Positions 8,538 to 17,637 of a stretch of 64,000 bases of DNA are shown here, in pieces. A program made the translations under genes and the position numbers. The stretch is from Myxacorys chilensis ATA2-1-KO14 (GTDB lineage: Bacteria > Cyanobacteriota > Cyanobacteriia > Leptolyngbyales > Leptolyngbyaceae), in assembly GCA_019359275.1 (NCBI GenBank), contig JAHHHP010000001.1, forward strand, positions 124,001 through 188,000. The letters run 5' to 3'. The notes under the pieces were generated by a model. It did not search any database, was not told the origin of the DNA, and saw only the letters and a list, made by a program, of their open reading frames with translations. Position 1 is the first letter of the stretch; the number at the start of each line of letters is the position of its first letter.

Positions 8538-9970
8538 AGCCAGTCTCACTGCTTAAAAGTGGGTTGTGGATTACCTACGCCACGTTTATCACCCGCATTT
8601 TTGCATTTCTCAGCAGCCTAGTTCTGGCACGATTGCTGCAACCTGCTGATTTCGGCGTGATTGGGATCGCCTACGTTTTCTGGTCTTTCTTCACGCTGTT
8701 TATTCAAGATACAGCAGGCAACTTTATTATTTATAAGGGGACGGAGAACCCCAAATACATTGACACTAGCTACACTATCAGCCTATCAATTGGGCTAGTC
8801 CTGGGGTTAGGAATGGCAGCAACGGCTCCTGCTGTGGCAATGTTTTTCAATGAGCCAGCGCTATCTGGCATCTTGGTCGTGTTTGCATTTAACTTACTGT
8901 TGTCATCAGCAAGCTCTGCACATTCAGGTGTGATGACCCGGCAAATGCAGTATCAAGCACTCGCAAACATCAGCTTAGTCAGCTCTCTGACGCGCTTGCT
9001 TTGCACGGCTGGAGCTGCAATGTTAGGTCTGAGCTACTGGTCTTTTGTTGTTGGTGATACAGCATCTTGGGTAGTTAGTTGTATCTTGACCCGACATTAC
9101 TCAGGTCATCAATTTCGACTCCAAATTGATCCAGAGATTCGATCTGAAGTCTTGTCCTTTTGCTTAGGTTCAACCTTTTCAAGTTTTGGCTTGTATGTCA
9201 ACTTCAACACTGACAACTTCACAGTAGGAAAGTTGTTAGGTAGTGCTAGTCTTGGCTACTACAATCTTGCCTATCAATTAACAATGGCTGCCTCAAGCAT
9301 TTTTGGTTCCGTTATCAGTCAGCTTGGGATGCCGGTGTTTGCCCAATTGCCAACCGACGAACAGCAAAAGAATACGCTCGTTCAGGTGGTTGAACAAACT
9401 GCTTTTTTCATCGCTCCTCTGTATGCGTTAATGTTCCTAATAGTTGATCCACAAGTCGTGACCTTTATCTTTGGTTCTAGATGGACACCGATTTGTACAG
9501 TGATCCCAGGATTATTGGTTTTTGCGTATTTTCGCGTCATTAATTCACTTCTCTTTTCTATGCTGGTCGCCAAGGGCCGTCCTGACATCAACGCTAGAGT
9601 CAATCTCCAGATTGCTCCTATCGCAGTTCTTAGCTTTGTTGTAGGTGCTCGTCAGGGTGGAATCTTTGGAGTGAGTCTAGCAGTGGCACTGGTACTTGGA
9701 ATTTTTTGGACAATTTATTGGTGGTGGACCGGCTGTAGAATCTTGGGTTGGTCGTTGAAGAAGTTTCTCCTCCCCTGCTTTATTCCTATTTTGCTGAGTG
9801 CTCCAGGAATTGCTAGTTCGTTTGCATTACCTTTGTTGCTGAGGCCATTCGTATTTCTCCTAATTTATTTGGTATGTATCCGCATTATCATGCCCAAGCA
9901 TTTTTTTCTTTACCAAACTATGCTCAGTCGATTTACTAGCCGACTGAGAAAGCTGCGGCTTAGTCGTTAA
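8534..9970 (+). CDS. polysaccharide flippase (Wzx/MOP superfamily)
   Basis: 478-aa integral membrane protein with about 12-14 predicted helices. The N-terminus (GLWITYATFITRIFAFLSSLVLARLLQPADFGVIGIA) is characteristic of lipopolysaccharide/teichuronic-acid exporters of the MOP superfamily. It should flip undecaprenyl-linked oligosaccharide units across the inner membrane for polymerisation in the periplasm. It overlaps the GT2 gene by 4 bp and is the natural partner of the O-antigen ligase/polymerase and Wzz/BY-kinase genes further on. The substrate cannot be read from sequence. Confidence 0.9.
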   Translation: MKPVSLLKSGLWITYATFITRIFAFLSSLVLARLLQPADFGVIGIAYVFWSFFTLFIQDTAGNFIIYKGTENPKYIDTSYTISLSIGLVLGLGMAATAPAVAMFFNEPALSGILVVFAFNLLLSSASSAHSGVMTRQMQYQALANISLVSSLTRLLCTAGAAMLGLSYWSFVVGDTASWVVSCILTRHYSGHQFRLQIDPEIRSEVLSFCLGSTFSSFGLYVNFNTDNFTVGKLLGSASLGYYNLAYQLTMAASSIFGSVISQLGMPVFAQLPTDEQQKNTLVQVVEQTAFFIAPLYALMFLIVDPQVVTFIFGSRWTPICTVIPGLLVFAYFRVINSLLFSMLVAKGRPDINARVNLQIAPIAVLSFVVGARQGGIFGVSLAVALVLGIFWTIYWWWTGCRILGWSLKKFLLPCFIPILLSAPGIASSFALPLLLRPFVFLLIYLVCIRIIMPKHFFLYQTMLSRFTSRLRKLRLSR

Positions 9971-10025
9971 CTTTTTACTGTTTCCCGTCTAATTCTTGTT
10001 TCACACTGTTTTGTTTTGAAGTCTC

Positions 10026-10976
10026 ATGCAAAAAAAGCAGAAAAAGATTATCTTTCTGATGCCTTATTTTGGTCGTTGGCCAGAATGGTTTGAGTTGTAT
10101 TTAGAGTCATGTCGATGGAATTCGACGATTGATTGGCTGTTTTTTACCGATTGTCCTGTACCTGAAACCGCACCACCCAATGTTCGGTTTGTCAGTCTTC
10201 GCTTTCAAGACTATCAGCAACTTGCTTCCGATCGATTGGGCATCAATTTCAAAACAGATTCTTCCTATACCCTTTGTAATCTTAAACCCGCTTATGGCGT
10301 GATTCACCAAGAATATCTGGACGGTTACGATTATTTTGGTTTCGGTGATATTGATGTAATCTACGGAAATCTCCGAGCTTTCTACACCGATGAGACTCTT
10401 GTCTACAACACATTATCTACTCACCCTGAGAGAGTTTCTGGTCACCTTTTCTTAATCAAGAACAACCAGGAATGGTTGAATGCATTCCGCCAAATGCCCG
10501 GTTGGCAGCATCTTATGAGCCAGCCAATCAACGCGGCAGTGGATGAAGGCTATTTCACAACGTTATTACTAGGACGCAGACGACTTCCAAACGCTTTGCG
10601 CCGGATTTGGGGAATGTTTGATCCTTACAAACGCAACCATCTTTTTAAGGAAAGATTCAGCACGATTTTATCAAATTACCCCTGGATAGATGGCAGCTAC
10701 CACTACCCCGCTAAGTGGTTTTGGTATCAGGGTAAATTAACGGTTGAATCGGGTGAGGAGCTGATGTATCTGCATTTCATGAATTGGAAATCAAGCCGAT
10801 ATTTGCAAAAGCGCTATGGAGATCAGTCGGCTTGGGAGTCTTTACCTCAATTAGTTGACCCTGAACTAGTTGATTTAAGTCAAGGTTTCTGTATCAGCCC
10901 TTTAGGATTCACTTCTTTAAACAGCAACAATTCCATTAACAAAACCAATAAGCTGATGTCCAGTACGCATGTCTAA
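10026..10976 (+). CDS. putative glycosyltransferase, DUF6625-like
   Basis: 316-aa cytoplasmic protein. It begins with IIFLMPYFGRWPEWFELYLESCRWNSTIDWLFFTD, has FGDIDVIYGNL around residue 110 (a DxD-type metal site) and HLFLIKNN after it. This organisation resembles a small family of unassigned GT-A-like proteins (I believe DUF6625) found in polysaccharide loci. It probably transfers a sugar to the repeat unit; donor and acceptor are unknown. It is 55 bp after the flippase gene and in the same direction, so it is likely in the same operon. Confidence 0.7.
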   Translation: MQKKQKKIIFLMPYFGRWPEWFELYLESCRWNSTIDWLFFTDCPVPETAPPNVRFVSLRFQDYQQLASDRLGINFKTDSSYTLCNLKPAYGVIHQEYLDGYDYFGFGDIDVIYGNLRAFYTDETLVYNTLSTHPERVSGHLFLIKNNQEWLNAFRQMPGWQHLMSQPINAAVDEGYFTTLLLGRRRLPNALRRIWGMFDPYKRNHLFKERFSTILSNYPWIDGSYHYPAKWFWYQGKLTVESGEELMYLHFMNWKSSRYLQKRYGDQSAWESLPQLVDPELVDLSQGFCISPLGFTSLNSNNSINKTNKLMSSTHV

Positions 10977-11023
10977 TAATCTTTGAATTGGTTTAAAGAC
11001 TTTTTCAGTTACCAAGTAGAGCA

Positions 11024-12151
11024 ATGGAAGTTAAAAACATTTTAGTAACGGGTGAACCACTATTTCTTGAGCGCCATCAGTTTCTCTTTACTGAATTATC
11101 CAAATATGTAGACCAGTTAAATCTGCTTCCAAGAGATAACGAATGGTATGAAGCTCGACCCATTGCCCTGCTGTTAAAAGCGTATTATGCCGCTCGTATA
11201 GGTTCTATTAGTAAAGCGCATTCATTGCTTCAGAAGAATCAGAAAGCCTTTGCGCTTAAATCCAAACGAGTAGAACAACAAATTAGTCAATTAGGCTATA
11301 TTCCAGATTTGGTGTTACACATCTTTGGCACTTATAGTCCTTTTTGGAATAGGTCTAATATTCCGTATGTCATGTACTTAGACTACACAATGGCCCTTGC
11401 AGAGCGGAATTGGCAGCCATGGGCTTGTTTCATCAACTCTAAAGAACGGAATGCTTGGTTTGAGCAGGAACAACAGACATACAATCGCTCTAAGTATTTA
11501 TTTACTATGAGTAACGTTGTCAAACAATCCTTGATTAAAGACTACAATATCGACGCCAATAAAATAACAGTTGTTGGTACTGCCAGCTGTTTTGATAAGC
11601 TTTATGAGGGCGAAAAAACGTTTGGTACTCAGCAGATACTCTTTAACGGTTCAGATTTCAATAGAAAAGGAGGCGACATTCTTTTCGAAGCCTTTAAACT
11701 AGTTAAACAAACGCTACCTGATGCCAAGCTGGTTGTAATTGGCAAAGAGATGGAAACTTCAATACCAGGAATTGAAGTTTTAGGAAGTGTTTCAGCTTCT
11801 GAGCTTGAGAATATTCTCTTAGATACGGATTTGGTAGTTGCCCCTGCCCGTTGTGAACCCTTTGGTATTTTCTTGATTGACGCAATGAGCTATGGAGTTC
11901 CTTATATTGTTGTTGAAGGTGAAGGAAACGGAATAACTGAATTTTTAAGCCACGAAGTAGATGGAATTGTTCTTAATGAGTTAAATTCTGAGCTGCTAGC
12001 ACATTCCATCATTCGGCTACTAAGTGATCCTTGTTTATTAAGTTCGTTGTCTAAGGCAGCGCAACTTAAAGTGAAAACCAAATTGAATTGGAATACTGTA
12101 GCTAAAACCATAGCGGAGACTATTGCTATTTATGTGTCATTTAACGGTTGA
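11024..12151 (+). CDS. glycosyltransferase family 4 (GT-B fold)
   Basis: 375-aa GT-B transferase. The N-terminal acceptor half is poorly conserved. The C-terminal nucleotide-sugar half is clear: ILFNGSDFNRKGGDILFEAFKLVKQTLPDAKLVVIG, then the E-x7 loop region CEPFGIFLIDAMSYGVPYIV and the terminal helix with NWNTVAKTI. It probably adds a sugar to the lipid-linked polysaccharide repeat unit. The gene is noticeably more AT-rich than the transferases at 12.5-15 kb, and a decayed GT2 sits directly downstream, which suggests this part of the cluster was assembled or rearranged by recombination. Confidence 0.85.
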   Translation: MEVKNILVTGEPLFLERHQFLFTELSKYVDQLNLLPRDNEWYEARPIALLLKAYYAARIGSISKAHSLLQKNQKAFALKSKRVEQQISQLGYIPDLVLHIFGTYSPFWNRSNIPYVMYLDYTMALAERNWQPWACFINSKERNAWFEQEQQTYNRSKYLFTMSNVVKQSLIKDYNIDANKITVVGTASCFDKLYEGEKTFGTQQILFNGSDFNRKGGDILFEAFKLVKQTLPDAKLVVIGKEMETSIPGIEVLGSVSASELENILLDTDLVVAPARCEPFGIFLIDAMSYGVPYIVVEGEGNGITEFLSHEVDGIVLNELNSELLAHSIIRLLSDPCLLSSLSKAAQLKVKTKLNWNTVAKTIAETIAIYVSFNG

Positions 12152-12291
12152 CAAAGACAGTAAATTGAATGAGGAGTTGTTTACAATACAAACTAAATTG
12201 TATTTGAATTGTAAAATTCCGTAACAATGCTCTGTTAAAGTTAGCAGTAATCTTAGCAGGTTCGATTTGAATAATTTGTTCGTAAGCCTAA

Positions 12292-12549
12292 ATTATCGTT
12301 TCATTAGTATCTGCAATTATTCCCGTTTTTAACAGTGAAGAAACCATCAAAGAGACAGTCGAGTCTATGTTGAATCAGACCTTTTTGGAGCTAGAACTAA
12401 TAGTTATGGATGGTGGTTCGCCAGATTTGAACTCAAGTGTTGTTTCAACCACTCAAGATCTCCGACTAGGCCATCTCAGGCATTAATACCGGGACAAGTG
12501 CATATCAGCAAAGTGGCTGTTAGATTACTTTAGTAATAATGAAGACTAA
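12292..12549 (+). pseudogene. remnant of a family 2 glycosyltransferase
   Basis: The gap between two intact transferases is not empty. In one frame, 12292-12486 reads VSAIIPVFNSEETIKETVES, continues with LNQTF and then LIVMDGGSPD, the N-terminal nucleotide-sugar-binding part of a GT2 enzyme, and stops at 12484-12486. In a shifted frame just after (about 12493-12549) comes DKCISAKW, matching the 'DKGISDAxNKG' segment that follows in such enzymes, then a stop. There is no start codon, and the metal-binding and C-terminal parts are missing. I read it as a frameshifted, truncated GT2 gene left in the locus. Confidence 0.75.
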
Positions 12550-12554
12550 ATATC

Positions 12555-13688
12555 ATGTTTAATTTTGGCTTTGTAGTGGAACACATGTTGGGGCACATCA
12601 CGCATTACCAAAATCTAATGCAGTGGGTGTCGCAAGATTCAAGCATTTGCCCAACGTGGATGCCGATCGAAGCAGAGAGTCACGATCTGTGGGAGCATCT
12701 TCCCGTTGTTCGGTCAAACTGGTCACTCAAAAGCAGTTTGCGGACTCGTGATGCCATTCGTCGGGCACTGCGATCGCAATCCTTCGATGCTCTGTTCCTG
12801 CACACTCAAACGATCGCACTACTGGCATTGCCGTTTATGCGTCACATTCCAACCGTAATCTCAACCGATGCAACGCCGCTCAATTATGACATTGTAGGAG
12901 CTGGATACAGCCATCATGCAGCGGGGCAATCTTGGTTAGATCAGCAGAAATTTCTGTGGAATCAGAAAACTTTTCATGCGGCAACTGCGATCGTAGCGTT
13001 TTGTCAATGGGTAAAAGAGTCGATTGTTCACGATTATGGCGTTCCAGCTGAGAAAGTCACTGTGATCTCGCCAGGAATTGATTTAGCACAATGGAATTTT
13101 GCTCGGGAGCACCGATCGGTTTCTGACCCTGCACGCTTGTTATTTGTAGGCGGAGACTTTACGCGTAAGGGGGGACAAATTCTGCTCGACGCCTTTCGGA
13201 GCGGATTGGACCACAACTGCGTATTGGACATTGTGACCAAAGATGAGACACTTTGTCGGGATTTAGCAGGCATGGAGCGGGTACACGTTCATCAAGGATT
13301 ACCGCCCAATAGTTCTGTGCTAAAAGGCCTATACGCCAAGGCAGACATGTTTGTGTTTCCAACGCTGGCTGACTGCTATCCCAACGTCATTCTAGAAGCC
13401 ATGGCCTCAGGATTACCTATTGTTTCAACTGATGTGGGCGCAATCAGCGAACAAGTCCAGCATGGAATCAATGGATTGCTCGTGCCGTGCTCAGATAGTA
13501 GGGCGCTGGCAGCCGCTGTGAATGAGTTGATCAATGATGCCTCGAAACATCGTGCTATGGCGATCGCAAGTCGTCGCATCGCCGAAGAACAGTTTGATGG
13601 TCAGCGAAACTACGGCGCAGTTACGAGTTTGATGAAGCAGTTGGTTGAACATCGCCCTGAACCCTCGCTTTTGCCCTCGTTGCGCTAA
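12555..13688 (+). CDS. glycosyltransferase family 4
   Basis: 377-aa GT-B transferase. Typical GT4 blocks are visible: VTVISPGIDLAQWNF (hinge region), LLFVGGDFTRKGGQILLDAF (donor half), FVFPTLADCYPNVILEAMASGLPIVSTDVG (E-x7-E motif) and GINGLLVPCSDSRALAAAV. It should act in the cytoplasm on the polysaccharide repeat unit. It begins 6 bp after the end of the GT2 remnant and is followed 46 bp later by another GT4. Confidence 0.9.
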   Translation: MFNFGFVVEHMLGHITHYQNLMQWVSQDSSICPTWMPIEAESHDLWEHLPVVRSNWSLKSSLRTRDAIRRALRSQSFDALFLHTQTIALLALPFMRHIPTVISTDATPLNYDIVGAGYSHHAAGQSWLDQQKFLWNQKTFHAATAIVAFCQWVKESIVHDYGVPAEKVTVISPGIDLAQWNFAREHRSVSDPARLLFVGGDFTRKGGQILLDAFRSGLDHNCVLDIVTKDETLCRDLAGMERVHVHQGLPPNSSVLKGLYAKADMFVFPTLADCYPNVILEAMASGLPIVSTDVGAISEQVQHGINGLLVPCSDSRALAAAVNELINDASKHRAMAIASRRIAEEQFDGQRNYGAVTSLMKQLVEHRPEPSLLPSLR

Positions 13689-13734
13689 TTTTTTAGAGAC
13701 TTATAATTTCTTGAAGACTTAAATTTAGAGGATC

Positions 13735-14931
13735 ATGACGATTGCAAAAGGTTTGAATGTACGATCGCAGCCTAAGCTATCAGATTCGCCAGGAAACTCT
13801 CCAGACATCGCGATTTTTCTGCGAGGGCTGTATGGTGGCGGAACTGAGCGAGTCATGCTCAATTTAGCCCGTGGCTTTATCAAGCAGGGTTTAAGGGTCG
13901 ATTTAGTGCTTGCCCGCGTTGCAGGACCTTATCTAGAAGACGTTCCGCCTGATGTTCAGATTGTCGATCTAGGGGCGAATTGGATACCCTCTAGTTTGCC
14001 TAAGCTAGTGAATTACTTGCGTCGTGCTTGTCCCAAAACACTTTTATCGGCACTGCACTACCCATGTGAAATTGCACTGTGCGCCAAACGGCTTGCCAAC
14101 GTTCCCACTCGTGTTATCGTCTCGGAACATAATACGCTCTCTTTAGAAGCCGAACAGATTAACCAACTGTCTGTGAGATTGAGTCCATTTGCAGCCCGAT
14201 TGTTTTATCCGTGGGCAGAAGGCATTGTCGCCGTTTCCCAAGGCGTTGCTAATGATTTGTCCAATGTCATAGGTATAGATGTCAATCAAATTAAAGTTAT
14301 TTATAATCCTGTCGTATTACCTGAACTATTAACGCTTTCAAAGCTGCCAGTGGATCATCCTTGGTTTGATGACGGGCAGCCTCCCGTAATTTTGGGTGTT
14401 GGAAGATTATATCCACAAAAAGATTTTTCCACGTTAATTCGTGCATTTGCTCAAGTGCGACAGATTCGCCCGGCTCGGTTGATGATTTTAGGAGACGGAC
14501 CAGAGCGCGATCGCTTGCAAAATCTCATCGCAGAACTTGGCTTAACAGACGATGTTGCGCTTCTTGGTTTTGTGCAGAATCCCTACGCTTACATGGCGAA
14601 TGCCGCCGTATTTGTTCTATCTTCTGCTTGGGAAGGATTGGGAAATGTGTTGATTGAAGCGATGGCAGTCGGAACGCCTGTTATTTCTACCAATTGTGAG
14701 AGCGGACCTGCTGAAATCTTGGCAAACGGACAGTACGGCCCGCTCCTGCCAGTAGGTGATAGTGGCGCGATCGCCGAAGCGATCGTTGAAGTGTTATCTA
14801 ATCCAATTCAGAACGTTGATCCCCAGTGGTTAACTCAGTTCACGTTGGAAACCTGCACGCAGCAATATCTAGATGTTTTAGGTTTTGCCGAGCATCAAGC
14901 CGGGGTATGTATACCCCATCTACCAAATTAG
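13735..14931 (+). CDS. glycosyltransferase family 4
   Basis: 398-aa GT-B transferase with the N-terminal glycine-rich acceptor loop IFLRGLYGGGTERVMLNLARGF that is common in capsule GT4 enzymes. The hinge is VKVIYNPVV, the donor half begins VILGVGRLYPQKDFSTLIRAFAQV, and the E-x7-E motif is in SSAWEGLGNVLIEAMAVGTPVIST. The following NCESGPAEIL is typical of the WbnH/PglA-like branch. It presumably extends the lipid-linked repeat unit. It is in the same operon as the flanking genes (46- and 27-bp gaps). Confidence 0.92.
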   Translation: MTIAKGLNVRSQPKLSDSPGNSPDIAIFLRGLYGGGTERVMLNLARGFIKQGLRVDLVLARVAGPYLEDVPPDVQIVDLGANWIPSSLPKLVNYLRRACPKTLLSALHYPCEIALCAKRLANVPTRVIVSEHNTLSLEAEQINQLSVRLSPFAARLFYPWAEGIVAVSQGVANDLSNVIGIDVNQIKVIYNPVVLPELLTLSKLPVDHPWFDDGQPPVILGVGRLYPQKDFSTLIRAFAQVRQIRPARLMILGDGPERDRLQNLIAELGLTDDVALLGFVQNPYAYMANAAVFVLSSAWEGLGNVLIEAMAVGTPVISTNCESGPAEILANGQYGPLLPVGDSGAIAEAIVEVLSNPIQNVDPQWLTQFTLETCTQQYLDVLGFAEHQAGVCIPHLPN

Positions 14932-14958
14932 GTTAGAGCAAATTAGGGTGAAAACAAC

Positions 14959-16053
14959 ATGAGATTTAACAGCACGCTCTATCAAACAACAGCGCAATTG
15001 GTCGGTCAATTGCCAAAAGGCAGATCGAAGGCGTTGGGAACACTATTCTCGCTGTGGAATAGCCATCCTAGCTGGGATCCTTGGATTCTGAAGGATGGCG
15101 ATATCTACCGTCTTTTCTATCTGTTAGGCTCAAGCAAATCGGGTCCTTGGTGGCTAGAAGGCAAAATTTGTGGGGCAATTTCAACCGACTTGGAGCAGTG
15201 GCAGGACGTTGGAGTCGTGCTGGAAGTGAACCCTGAAAATTCTTGGGAAGCTGGAAGAATGCTGGCTGGTTGCGCCCTTAAAGAAAACGGCGTTTACTAC
15301 CTTTTCTATTCGGCCGCTGGGCAGGGTGATGACATTATGAACGAGGGAATTGGTTTAGCAACCTCTGTAGATGGTGTGCACTGGCAGCGAAGCCCCAATG
15401 AATTAGTCAAACCAGACGCTAACCATCGCTGGTACGGTCAGTATAAACGGAGCCTGGGTAAGTGTGAGTATGACCATTATCAATGGCGCGACCCATACGT
15501 TGTGAAGGATCGTGAGACTGGTCGCTACTACATGTTTATCTGTGCATACCTAAAAGAAGGCGGTCACGGAACGTTTAGAGGATGTGTGGGTCTAGCAGTG
15601 GCAGACCAGATCACCGGCCCTTATGAGCTTCTGCCACCTGTAGCGACACCGACAGTTGAAGGAACTCAAGAGTCACCTTTCTATGAGATGGAACGCCCTC
15701 AAGTTATCTACAGAAACGGCCAGTATCATCTATTCTTTTCTTGCTGGACAACTTGGTTAAATCCTAAGTGGCTGCAGACCGTCGATCGTAGCCAAATTAC
15801 AGATTCGTCTCTGTACTGGTATGTCTCCGATCGCATCACTGGTCCCTTTAAGCCCGTCAGTCAGACACCTGTTGTCAAGGGTAGTGAAAGATCGGGAATC
15901 TATGGAACTAACTTTTTTCCCGCCCCGAATGACCCTGATGAATTTATCGCTTATGGTTGGTATTGCCGCCGCATGACATTAGCAGTTTCTCCCCTGACAC
16001 AGGTTCTGTGGGGTGCAGATTCAATTCAAATTGTGAATCTGGCCGCTAGATAA
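14959..16053 (+). CDS. five-bladed beta-propeller glycosidase-like protein (GH43/GH32/GH68 type)
   Basis: 364-aa protein with the repeated blade pattern of five-bladed propeller glycosidases: HPSWDPWILKDGDIYRLFYL (early catalytic Asp), GVYYLFYSAAGQG, WRDPYVVKDRETGRYYMFICA (second Asp; typical RDP motif), EMERPQVIYRNGQYHLFFSCW (candidate Glu). No signal peptide is present, which is odd for a polysaccharide hydrolase, so it may act on cytoplasmic sugars or have another role. It lies at the end of the plus-strand glycosyltransferase operon and converges on the ligase gene 30 bp away. The exact family and substrate are uncertain. Confidence 0.75.
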   Translation: MRFNSTLYQTTAQLVGQLPKGRSKALGTLFSLWNSHPSWDPWILKDGDIYRLFYLLGSSKSGPWWLEGKICGAISTDLEQWQDVGVVLEVNPENSWEAGRMLAGCALKENGVYYLFYSAAGQGDDIMNEGIGLATSVDGVHWQRSPNELVKPDANHRWYGQYKRSLGKCEYDHYQWRDPYVVKDRETGRYYMFICAYLKEGGHGTFRGCVGLAVADQITGPYELLPPVATPTVEGTQESPFYEMERPQVIYRNGQYHLFFSCWTTWLNPKWLQTVDRSQITDSSLYWYVSDRITGPFKPVSQTPVVKGSERSGIYGTNFFPAPNDPDEFIAYGWYCRRMTLAVSPLTQVLWGADSIQIVNLAAR

Positions 16054-16083
16054 GGGTATAGCTGCACGTATCGGGCAAATAGA

Positions 16084-17421
16084 TCAACTTTGCCCAGATA
16101 TCTGATCCCAACTGGTCAAACGGGGCTGCTGGGGTTGTGCTTCACTGAGTACAGCACCTAACCAGGCAAAAAAGAACCAAATATTGACTGCCATCCAACT
16201 CAGCGGAGTGGCGTTGCAGCTGATGTAGAGGGTAACTAGGCAAGCAAACGCCCATATACAAAATGAGTTGCCTCGAACGGCTGGAGTATATACAGAGAAA
16301 AGGGTCAATAACAGGGCAACAACGAAGACAATGAACCCAACAATGCCATGTAAGTAAAGAACTGCAGCGTATGTAGAGAAAGAGCCGAGTCCAATATAAG
16401 AATCCTCATACAAATGCGCTCGCCCCCGGATCACACCCCAGCCGATCCAGGGCGATTCTTGCCATGCTTCAAGGGTTTTCTGCACCACCAGTGCCCGTTC
16501 TGCTGAAGAATCTGCGCGAGCTTGATTAAATCCTTCAATAGGCTTCTGAATCAATCCTACGATCGTTATTTGCAAGGTACTGCAGATTAGGAGGACTAAG
16601 GAGGTGAGCCAAAGTGATAGTTGGCGAAACAACCCGCTTTGAAAACAAACACCAACAAGCAGAGCTACCGGAAGACCAACCCAAGCGCTTCGGCTAGCAC
16701 TCATAATCAAGGCACCTATGGAACCCGCCAACGCTAAGTTTCGTAGTCGTCGATTGGTTTCACCTAGACAAATTAGAAAGCACAGGACAGCACACAACCC
16801 CAAGATAGGCGGGTCAGGGGTGTAAAGGACTGATCTGGGCAACGGAATACCCAAGAAGGGTGAGTAATTTGCAAACATCACTCGCAAACTGCCTTTATCT
16901 CCAGGCAGCAGACGTGCAAGGGGAGGAAGGTATCCGTTGCTGCCAATCTTGAGAACTAGCATCGCGATTTCAATAGCGATCGTGACTAAAAAGCCTGATG
17001 CCATCCAAGCAACCGCTCTTGTGACAACTTGAACGCGGACACGGCTCCAGAAAGGCAATGCGAGACAGGCAAAAATGAGGAAGTAACTCTTGATAAAAGT
17101 GACGGCAGCGGCAGCAGCAGTCTGAAGATTAAATCCCATTTCGTTGATACCTAGAATAGCTGTCCACATCATGGTAATCGACATGGCTAACCAAGCCCAG
17201 ACACACACGGGAAGGGGCTTTTGAATCACTTTATCAATACTAAAATGAGCCGCGAGTAATCCACTGACAACGAGTGGATAAAAAAGCGGCTGAATCCCCA
17301 TCAGCCACCAAACTGGAGTCAGAACGATCGTCCAATAAACTATCCGTTCAGAACGCGATAGAATAACATCCTGGGTGCTAATCGAAAGAAAGTCGGGTCT
17401 AATAGATGGAAGATTGAGCAT
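16084..17421 (-). CDS. O-antigen ligase / Wzy-type polymerase family membrane protein
   Basis: 445-aa protein with about 10-12 hydrophobic helices and a large extracytoplasmic loop near residues 300-340 containing ESPWIGWGVIRGRAHLYEDSYIGLGSFSTY. The loop ends with LYLHGIVGFIVF, the hallmark of the Wzy_C/O-antigen ligase (PF04932) family. It either polymerises flipped repeat units or ligates the polymer to an acceptor on the periplasmic face. It is the only candidate polymerase in this locus. It is divergent from the Wzz/BY-kinase gene (216-bp gap) and convergent with the propeller glycosidase gene. Confidence 0.85.
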   Translation of the reverse strand: MLNLPSIRPDFLSISTQDVILSRSERIVYWTIVLTPVWWLMGIQPLFYPLVVSGLLAAHFSIDKVIQKPLPVCVWAWLAMSITMMWTAILGINEMGFNLQTAAAAAVTFIKSYFLIFACLALPFWSRVRVQVVTRAVAWMASGFLVTIAIEIAMLVLKIGSNGYLPPLARLLPGDKGSLRVMFANYSPFLGIPLPRSVLYTPDPPILGLCAVLCFLICLGETNRRLRNLALAGSIGALIMSASRSAWVGLPVALLVGVCFQSGLFRQLSLWLTSLVLLICSTLQITIVGLIQKPIEGFNQARADSSAERALVVQKTLEAWQESPWIGWGVIRGRAHLYEDSYIGLGSFSTYAAVLYLHGIVGFIVFVVALLLTLFSVYTPAVRGNSFCIWAFACLVTLYISCNATPLSWMAVNIWFFFAWLGAVLSEAQPQQPRLTSWDQISGQS

Positions 17422-17637
17422 CTTGATTGTTCAAGTCCTTCTTACAGACTTACTTAAGCTTAAAAATCAGTCGAGAAAAATCAGTCGATCGGTAGATGAG
17501 AAAGGTGGGTTATTTCTAACATTGTTAACACACAGTATGCGCCCCTGCTATCTCTGCCTATTTATGTAGCTAAGTGTGAATCTGCTTGCTTAGAATAGCA
17601 GTCAACTGGAAATTTGAAAGTTTAACGATACCCAAGC

